Position numbers and translations under genes: made by a program. The notes under the pieces are model-generated. The model was given only the letters and a program-made list of their open reading frames with translations, was not told the DNA's origin and searched no databases. This document shows positions 56,379 through 64,000 of a stretch of 64,000 nucleotides of DNA, piece by piece (the stretch's first letter is position 1; every line of letters begins with the position of its first letter). The DNA lies in NCBI GenBank assembly GCA_036186865.1, contig AP025043.1, positions 32,051,236 through 32,115,235 on the forward strand, read 5' to 3'. This stretch comes from Eustoma russellianum (Eukaryota; Streptophyta; Magnoliopsida; Gentianales; Gentianaceae).

Positions 56379-57132
56379 ATGTCATCCCAATCTGATAGGC
56401 AGACACCGTCACCTGCCCCATAGGGGTCATCACCAGAGTCAGAGTGCACATTGGCACCGCCGGCAAAGATTTTATCTCTGGTGGCTCAATTTCCTGGGGA
56501 GATACTCTGGTTCATTTTTTGGAAGAGTTCTGCGGTTTTACCTCTCTTCAGCACTGATTATACATAGAGAAAGGGAGTATGGTACCATGAGACAGGAGAC
56601 AGATGAATCTGTTTCAGAGTATTTTTGGCCATTCGTCACCCTGGGCTGTCGTGTTCTTGAGATAATGAGTGATGACAGGCTAAAGACGGTCAAGTTCTGG
56701 CATGGTCTAAATCCCCAGATTCAGAATTGGTTAATTGGTAAACACCCAGCCAATCTTGAGAGACTACCGGAGGACTGTTATAGGGTAGAACCCATTGTTG
56801 CAGTACCATACCAAGAGCTTAGAAATAGAAGACTTTGGAGTGACATAGACGATCGAACCGAGAGATGGGGTCTGTACCTTCAGCAGGCTGGCAGACGACC
56901 TCACCAGCAGACATCCAGCTGGTATCGATCTCAACGATGGAGGACAGCAGCAACAATTCTGATATGCCGAAGGTGCCAAAGACAACATACAGGTGATTGC
57001 CACATGGGGACTGATGTGTGTCTTCGATGCGGCAAGATTGGGCACGTGAATAGAAATTGCACAAGAAGACAAAGAGATTCACTAAGAAGGGCGCAGAAAG
57101 AAGGACCATCCCAGACCAATGCCCAGCGTTAG
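56379..57132 (+). pseudogene. gag: Array I unit 2 gag
   Basis: A probable start ATG at 56379 (MSSQSDRQTPSPAP) is followed by a stop and a frame change. The 181-aa C-terminal frame (56587-57132) is the capsid end SVSEYFWPFVTLGCRVLEIM with linker and knuckle CLRCGKIGHVNRNC. The conserved knuckle glycines are kept here, unlike unit 1. Most of the N-terminal capsid is missing: only ~200 bases separate the ATG from the C-terminal half. Confidence 0.85.
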
Positions 57133-57555
57133 GAACTGCTAGATACCGATAATCTGGAATCCGGATATTAAAACAGGTATGCAAAAGTTCATAAATTATT
57201 TGGATTATTACTTTGAAGGTTGGAATTTGGATTCAGCTAGGAGTAGTTAAGATGATCACACCTGAAAGCTTAATTGCTCGCAATAGCACCGGAAAAGTAT
57301 GAAGGACAATCAACCGTAAGCAGGCAATGTAATAACCCTCCGAAGGCCAGACAATGCTTCAATAGCTCAATTATACAAGAATTCGCAATGTAGGGCCACT
57401 AAGTTATGATTCTAGAAAAGTGTGTCTGAACGTTGGATCGGGGTATTGAAGGAGGTTCGAAACATGTGTTAAGGGTGGAATCAATTAGGTAATGCTAAGT
57501 GATTAATTACGACTAAATTAACAATTTTCGAGGACAAAACTTATTATAAGGAGGA
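57133..57555 (+). other. Array I unit 2, gag to LTR2
   Basis: Same 3' interior as unit 1. The polypurine tract AAGGAGGAA (57549-57557) is joined directly to CGCACTTCC, so about 13 bases including the LTR start are deleted. Confidence 0.8.
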
Positions 57556-60033
57556 AACGCACTTCCAGGCAAGTTGGGATAACCAAATGAAGAAAATTAC
57601 GCCAGAACCCGAAATGCGATCGTTGCGCCGTGCAATGCGGTTGAGATAAACTTTCGTCTGACACCGAAACAAGTGACCACAACCCTAGACGGTGTAATGC
57701 TTAAAAAATTAATTTTATAATTACACAATTAGGATACAAAAGAATCTTACAATTAAATAAATACAAAAGGAAATTAAGGCATAAGAAAATAGAAAAATGG
57801 TAAATTTGCTGCTCGAACCCTTGCTTCTTCCATTTTCTTAGCTCACCCATTCAATCACCCTTACACCAAAGTTGTATTTCCCTTACACCTCTATTACGTT
57901 TTCTCTTCCTAACCATACATAAAGAAAAGAATTCCTTCTCTCTTTTATTCCCCAACTCACCCACGGTTACTTTGCATAGAAAAGAAGAAGATTTTCCTTT
58001 TTATCTTTCCATCACATCAAATAGTCTCCTAACCAAGATAAGATAAAAATCCTCCCATCCCCATTCCCCATTATCTCTGTCATAGGGAAGTAAAAGACCA
58101 AGAAATTGTCCTTTACACTCTCTCTTCCATGTTTACCCACTTACACACTCCAAATGCCGACCACTCAAATTGCATGCAATTTGACTTTTTTCTCTCTTAA
58201 ACTCATGTTCTTTCTATTTCCAATACAAGAGACAACATGAAAATCTTCCCCCACCCATCTCTCCAAGCCCCATCCAAGACCAACAACACTTCCTTTGTTC
58301 CATATTCTCACTTTATTTTCACCAGTTTCCTCTCTCAATCTTCAAGCATTTCTTCGATCCGCTTCTCTCTCTCCCCACAAACAACCATTCTTCCTCTTCA
58401 AACTCCCTTCCAATCGAGAGCTACACTCAAGCCAAAGGAAGAAAACTTCTACCAAATTCAAGAACAAATCAAGTTCCATATCTAAGAACCATTAAGGTAA
58501 ACACATTATCTTATTTCTAAACAATTTCTTTTCATTCACTCGCCAAAGAAATTCAACTTTCTCTTCTCTTTAGGCTCCAAACCGTGAGTTTGGACAAGCA
58601 AGGAAAAGGAGGGTTTTCCATCAAAAGTGAAGGACAAAAACTTGCTTGAGTAGGAACCTCTAAGGTAGGATTTAAAACCATCTTTCTACATACTTTCCAC
58701 CCTCCATATATTAAAAAGATTCATCTTCTCTCTTTAACTCCTCATCTAACCATGAGCTTTGCAGTGAAGGGAAAAGGAGCTCTCTTAAGTTGGAAAGTGA
58801 GACAACTTCAGGGATTACCCAAGGTGAGTTTCTTAAGAAGTAATCTTAGGCAAATCGTAGGCATTATATCTCAAAAATAACTCATTTTTCCTTTCATTTT
58901 GGCCATTAGGCTGTGAGCACAAAAGGATAAAAAAAAGGAGAAATTTTCTCTATTTTAAGATCGAAATTCAAACATCAAGGCAAGTATCTCTTTCTAGTTT
59001 CTTCTTGAATGCTAGGAAATGGAGTCTTTTATATTAGAAGTTAGAGTTGGATCATGCATGCATAATAATAATTATGTAGATGTTAAGAACATAAAGAAGA
59101 TGCATTTGCATGTTCACCATCTTATAATTTTGATGACATCTCTTCCACATAAGTATGTTTATGGTTGTGGTGAAAGAAAAATATCTTGCATGTCACTTGA
59201 AGATGTTATAGGCGTTTTGTGCATAGTTGCCAACATGAACATTTATGTAGTCATGACTTTATCTTCATCTACATGGTAATCGCTAATATCATGACCTTAC
59301 AAATTGTTAAAATGGAAGATGTGTATATGAACACATCCAACTTGCATACCCATAAAAAGGACCGAAAGTTTTATGTGTGTAGAGGATGATTCGGCCACAG
59401 GAGTATAATGCATTGCCATTTTAATGATAAAGAAAATATATGCATGTAGGTACGTGAATCATGTTTAGATAATAAAATATTTGGTGGGTGTGTGCATGGG
59501 TGGGCTCGGCCATGTGGCCTAGTATGCACTGTGATGATGTTCTCATGAGTTAACTTGTGTTGGGGTATAAATGTTTTTCATATAATAAAGTAATTAGTAA
59601 GTTGCAAAGTGTTTAAAGGTCTAATGTGTGTGCTTGTGCATATTCGGCTAACAGCCTTCCTAAGGGGCAGGAAGAAGTTTTATGGTTAAAGTACATTCAC
59701 ATGTATGTATTTAGCATGTAGGGTGTTAAATAATAAGTTTCAACATTAAGTGTGGTTGTGTGTCATAATATGTAAAGGACAGCATGTATAGGAACTATAG
59801 GGCTTATATGAAAATGACAAGTCATAGATGGGTGTACAGGTTTCGGCCGAGTGACCACTCAGGTTGTTGGATGACATTTTTACTAACTATTAATATACAT
59901 AACTGTGATTATGAAAAGATTTGGAAAATGAATTATGTATGTATGTGTTACATTTGTATGTGCAACTGTGTGTATATGTGCATGTGTAAACTTTCGGCCA
60001 AATGGCCTATTTATGTGTAATGGTAACTTGTAT

Positions 60034-60729
60034 CAAACTACCTATATGATCCGGGGGGAGCACAGAATCGTGAGTTACGATGGAAGGGCAGTAACTCGGG
60101 TAAGCTTTCGGTGAGCAGTGCCTATAACTCCCAGTTTAGGGAGAGTTTAAGGGAGAGTGATGATTTATGGCGCAAGATATGGAGTCTCAAGGGCCCCTCC
60201 AGGTTGAATCTGTTTTTATGGCGTCTATGCCATGCTGTGCTGCCGACGACTGTCTTTCTCCACAGGCGCCATATCAGTTCTATGGATATGTGTCGGATCT
60301 GTGGCCTAAGAGGGATCCATGAAGTGCATGAGCTGAGGGATTGCTATTGGGCCCGTCAGGTATGGAGGCGGTTGGTCCATGAGAAACTGTGGAAAAAGTT
60401 CCTGGCGGTTAAAGGCATGGCTGAATGGGCTGAGATGAATCTGAGACTAAACATAGGGAAATATGGTAATGAGAAGACTTGGACATACGTCTTCAGGGAA
60501 GTCGCTTTTGGTATCTGGAGTTGGCACAATAAGTTATCTTATGGGGAAGATGTTTCGCGCCCCCCTCCAGAAATTTTTATTAGTAGTTCATTGCGTAGAC
60601 TTGAGGATTTGCATACGGCACATGGCCTGTCTTTTGAGTATTGTACATGATAATAGGGGTTGTATATCTTTGTAAAACTTCTGTTTTTGGATTATTAATG
60701 AAAGGATCGCTTCTTCCGAAAAAAAAAAA
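60034..60729 (+). mobile_element. LINE-4: 5'-truncated plant LINE (zf-RVT part only)
   Basis: Flanked by the 9-bp direct repeat AACTTGTAT (60025-60033 and 60730-60738), with a poly-A tail at 60718-60730. The frame from about 60051 to 60650 reads KGSNSGKLSVSSAYN, LWRKIWSLKGPSRLNLFLWRLCHAVLPT and MCRICGL, the zf-RVT domain downstream of plant LINE reverse transcriptase. RT itself is absent because of 5' truncation. The sequence is not of the LINE-1 family. Its frame is intact, so insertion is fairly recent. Confidence 0.93.
60051..60650 (+). pseudogene. LINE-4 zf-RVT domain fragment
   Basis: About 200 codons open to the TGA at 60648. Conserved cysteine/histidine pairs are seen (MCRICGLRGIHEVHEL), then a helical segment ending LRRLEDLHTAHGL. 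The start is the truncation point, not a methionine. Confidence 0.85.
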
Positions 60730-61547
60730 AACTTGTATATTTATTTAAAAGTATACATATATGAATGAATAAGATTATGATGTGATAAAAGTGTAATGTG
60801 TGTGTATGTGCATTTCGGCCATGGGCCATAAGCAAGGCTTAAATGACGTAAAATTTAAATAGAATATACATACATACATTGATATATATAAATGGTACCG
60901 TACAAACGTGGTTAAAATAACGATATGTCAGTTAATTATTAATATGGTAACAACGAAAAACTCGGCTGTTTTTAGCCGCTTAAACAAGAAAATCAATAAT
61001 GATAAAATGGTGACTTCACATAGGAAAATGTCATAACCCAAACAGCCAGCCATTAGATTTAAATGGTAGAATTACTAGAATTATGAGAACACCCCAATAC
61101 CGAATATTCTTTCATGTATACGCCGAAGAGAGTTCGGAAGTGACATATTCATCTCATTATGCATTTCTACAAAACAATTATCATGTATACGTTTTTAAAA
61201 GAGTTTTCCACGACATGTTGGCATGCTTTATCGCATGAGATGTTTTTAAAATGATTTTATTTATGAACCATACCCTTCGTCGACTGACTCCATATGAGAC
61301 TCTTTATGCTGTTACGACAGCTCATGTTTATGATATAGGCCGTCTGACATCGAGTGTAGTAGTGAGGATGTTTGGAGCAACTTATGTATGTTACACCTCC
61401 TTATGGGTGTTTATGTTGATATGTCTGCTCCATGATATCATAGTCTTGGTGAGACGTTAGGTATCATAGGGGCAAGTTTATGTTGCGTTTGGCTGAGTGT
61501 AACACCATGCTGGGAACCAGGATCTATGCCATTCGTGTCCCTATTAG

Positions 61548-61712
61548 CCTACATACGTATGATGTAACACCGAAGTTGGACCATCGGGATTCATAGACAC
61601 TATGGTGGCTATTTGGGGAGTCACCGGTAGTCTACGTGCGTATGATGTAACACCGTGGTTGGACCAAGGGATTCATAGACGGCACTGGGGACTACTCGAG
61701 GAGTTCAGTCGG
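61548..61712 (+). repeat. 83-bp tandem duplication in array I LTR2
   Basis: CTAC(A/G)TRCGTATGATGTAACACCG starts at 61549 and 61632. Both are followed by TTGGACCA..GGGATTCATAGAC. Confidence 0.85.
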
Positions 61713-62597
61713 TGAGTCTCGTGTACGTTCATACCAGACATGTTATGTATGAGCACAGCTGTTTCAGCTATGATATGATGATTTTTGACATGATCATGAT
61801 ATGACAGATTTTTGTGAAAAAGATGCATGGCTTTTCCACGACATGAGCATACTGCATGTTTACCATGTTTACCATGTTAGCCTAATGGATTTAAGTTCTG
61901 ACCCTTAGTAAACCAAGGATGACAGTACAATGTACGAAGGACATAGCCACAAGAAAAAAAACAGACTACTAAGTATAAGAAAAGCAAACATGACAGTTGT
62001 ATAATGATTAATTCTGTGACGTACTTTTAGAGTTGCCTATTTTTATGTATTCACGCTACAGTATCTCATCTATTAATACATGTTAAGTTACCTGATGTAA
62101 TTCTCCATGTTATGATCTGCTTACGATAAGTCGACTGCTATGATTTACCTGCTTTACGTTATTTATTTGACATTACGTGGAATTTCATGTACACCATGCA
62201 TGATCCACATGACGAACCTAGGCGGATAGACTTGCAGAGCAATTCGTTATCGCTCAGCCTCTCATTACCACATCATAGGGTAAAGGGCCAGTATTGAGAC
62301 ATGGAAAAGATGAGCCGGAGATAGATCATCAGTGATGGATGTACAGATTAGTTTATGTAGTTCTTATGTTATTTTCGACTTGTATTTTGATATTTTACTG
62401 ATGACATTTCAGATGTACTCGGGTTTAGTTATTCTGTTTTATGCATGTCAGTTATGCTTTGTGCTTTTTTATTGCTTCTGCAATTTCAATACATTATATG
62501 TCGACATGCATATGAATGTCATCAATACCTTGTACTTCTTGTAGCAGAGCACAGTGGGTACACCGTGTCGAGACCTTAGTCTCGGTAGGGCGCTACA

Positions 62598-63495
62598 ATT
62601 TTTAACGACTTTACCATCCTCATTCAATTTATTTCTAAACACCCATTTTGTTCTTATTATTGTTTTGTCTTGTGGTCAGGTACTATCTTTTCTTGTAAAT
62701 TGATTTGATTCGTCATGCATAGCATCAACCCAAGAAGAATCATTCAAAGCATCAAGCATATTCTTTGGTTTTATTTCAGAAATCATAGCATAGAATTGAT
62801 TAATTTCATCTTGAACTATTCTTCTACATGGTCGTACACATTGAGATATATCGGCTATTATGAGGTCATGTGGGTGATCTCTATGCCATCTTGGTTGATT
62901 ATTTTTTAAGTTCTCATGCGGTTCTAAGTGTTCATGCATTTCTAGAGTATCTGCTCATCATGTATGCTATTTTCTTCAATGTCATCCATCACGGGTTTCA
63001 ATTGAAAATCATCATCTTATTCTTTGTTTATTTCAAGTTCACCAAATTCATTGAATTTCACATGTATAGATTCTAAAATTTGTCTTGTGACGGAATTATA
63101 GCATCTATATGCCTCAGAATTCGCAGAATATCCAACAAAAATACATTCAAGAAATTTAGACTCAAATTTATCGAAATTATCTTGTGTGTTTAATACAAAA
63201 CATTTACATCCAAAAACACGAAAATAATCAATTTTCGTCATGCGATCATTTAAAATCTTATATGGCATTTTGTTAATTTTCTTTCTAATTGATAAACGGT
63301 TAATTATATAACATGCATAATCAACAGACTCCATCCACACAAATCTAGGCAATAGAGTTTCACAAAGCATGGTTCTTGCAATTTCTTGCAACGCCATATT
63401 CTTTCTTTTGACTACTCCATTTAATTGTGGCGTCCTAGATAGTGCACATTCATGCTTAATACCTTTTCTTTCTCAAAACACAATCATATTTGTTA
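62598..63495 (-). pseudogene. pol: Fragment J: SIRE-family integrase to RT-start fragment
   Basis: Minus strand. From ~63490 it carries the integrase end (GIKHE.., TPQLNGVV, ALQEIARTMLCETLLPRF), then KINKMPYKILNDRMTKIDYFRVFGCKCF (63017-63397) and HEHLEPHENLKNNQPRWHRDHPHDLIIADI (62676-62939), and the first RT residues TKWVFRNK at ~62640. It is closely related to element A pol, with an acidic deletion and stops. On the right, integrase joins LTR sequence directly: gag, protease and the first part of integrase are missing. On the left it is cut by array I. Confidence 0.88.
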
Positions 63496-64000
63496 GACCG
63501 TACACCTGCAGTAAACACCACTAGAAGGGGGTGAATAGTGGTTAGCATAAATTACACTACTACCCTTGATTAAAATCCCCTTTGAAAACAGAATCTGAGA
63601 CCTCCTCGATTCAGTACTTGTTTTTGAAAAATATAAAACTCAGTGTACACAACTCAAACAATTGTGAAACTTTATAGAAATTAACTTCAATGGCTTGACT
63701 AGAGTCTGTCCAAAAATGAAACAAAAATAAAATTGTTTGACCCTTCAACCAAATAAAAAGATTCAGATGGTCAATCTGGATAGAATAGTGCTGAATTTTG
63801 AAAACGTGTTTCTCTTTGATTACTCAACCAAAAAGGTTGATCATTATATTAAAACACTCCTTAGGATGTCTAGTGTATTTTTTAAAAAGGTCTTGACCTT
63901 AAACTTTCCTTGCTAAAAACAAAATTCAAGTTTTCTTGAATTGGTTAGATTGCAGCCAGAATAGAGCAGTTATCTTGCAACAACTGAAAGACTAATTTTC
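63496..64000 (-). repeat. SIRE-type LTR start, cut by window end
   Basis: CACCACTAGAAGGGGGTGAATAG matches the element A LTR at 6301-6330 and G at 43420. It continues with LTR-like text to the window end. It probably belongs to the same decayed element as J. Confidence 0.8.

Larger units (their letters stand above)
52305..62597 (+). mobile_element. Array I: tandem gag-only Ty3/gypsy units (gag-LTR-gag-LTR)
   Basis: Order: unit 1 gag C-terminal half and polypurine tract (52305-53319), LTR1 (53320-56014), primer-site remnant and unit 2 gag with polypurine tract (56015-57555), LTR2 (57556-62597). Unit 1 and unit 2 gag are about 95% similar by eye, and the LTRs share most blocks. A shared middle LTR is the product expected from unequal recombination between neighbouring or allelic copies. 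There is no protease, RT or integrase in either unit. The final bases CGCTACA abut fragment J. Confidence 0.87.
57556..62597 (+). repeat. Array I LTR2 (about 4.3 kb without LINE-4)
   Basis: Starts after the LTR1-equivalent position 13 and ends GGGCGCTACA. The middle, 59428-61800, is absent from LTR1 and holds LINE-4, recurring TTCGGCC...GGCC words and an 83-bp tandem duplication. Confidence 0.86.

Noticed and set aside
61251..61460. 69-aa plus-strand frame near ATPase-like hydrophobic words
   Set aside because: In LTR2 of array I; hydrophobic by base composition only.

Overview
This window is repeat-dense plant nuclear DNA. It is AT-rich, has no intact host gene that I can recognise, and is built almost entirely of nested retrotransposons: Ty1/copia, Ty3/gypsy chromovirus-like elements, and plant L1 LINEs with an RNase H domain. 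An angiosperm is indicated by the element lineages (SIRE/Maximus-type copia with ~3 kb LTRs, Tekay/Del-like gypsy, plant LINE) and by one fragment of a plant autoinhibited Ca2+-ATPase. I cannot name the species. All element names below (A to K, LINE-1 to LINE-4) are local labels.

Layout. (1) 1-9344: element A, a SIRE/Maximus-like copia on the minus strand. It is nearly intact, its left LTR is cut by the window edge, and it sits inside the 5' LTR of element C. (2) 9345-24896: element C, a plus-strand Tekay-like chromovirus. Its gag-pol is decayed but carries two clean GT-AG introns. Its 3' LTR is split by LINE-1 (16710-22689, 16-bp target duplication). A 10-N assembly gap in its 5' LTR stands where the 3' LTR has about 1.47 kb. 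(3) 24897-25942: a fold-back structure enclosing a Ca2+-ATPase 3' exon fragment. (4) 25943-27671: ORF1 of a second LINE and a piece of SIRE-type LTR (K). (5) 27672-43400: element F, a plus-strand copia split twice. It is interrupted by element E (28829-37374, complete, GTTCA target duplications, near-identical LTRs, seven in-frame stops) and by element B (38562-42760, a SIRE-like derivative that keeps only part of gag). (6) 43401-44686: SIRE-type LTR fragment G. (7) 44687-52304: element D, a minus-strand gypsy with long LTRs and a gag-only interior, carrying a LINE 3' end (LINE-2). (8) 52305-62597: array I, plus-strand gypsy gag-only units arranged gag-LTR-gag-LTR, with a truncated LINE (LINE-4). 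(9) 62598-64000: SIRE pol fragment J and the start of another LTR.

How the parts relate. C has the protein set (gag, protease, RT/RNase H, integrase) that gag-only relatives such as D and I would need in trans. A is the nearly complete relative of B, G, J and K. LINE-1, -2 and -3 belong to one family. E is a recent insertion whose coding frame was probably already dead when it moved, so it was likely mobilised by another copy's proteins. The least ordinary signals are the paired in-frame introns in C, the two covarying 3' UTR hairpins shared by LINE-1 and LINE-2, the tandem gag-only gypsy array, and the ATPase fragment between inverted repeats.
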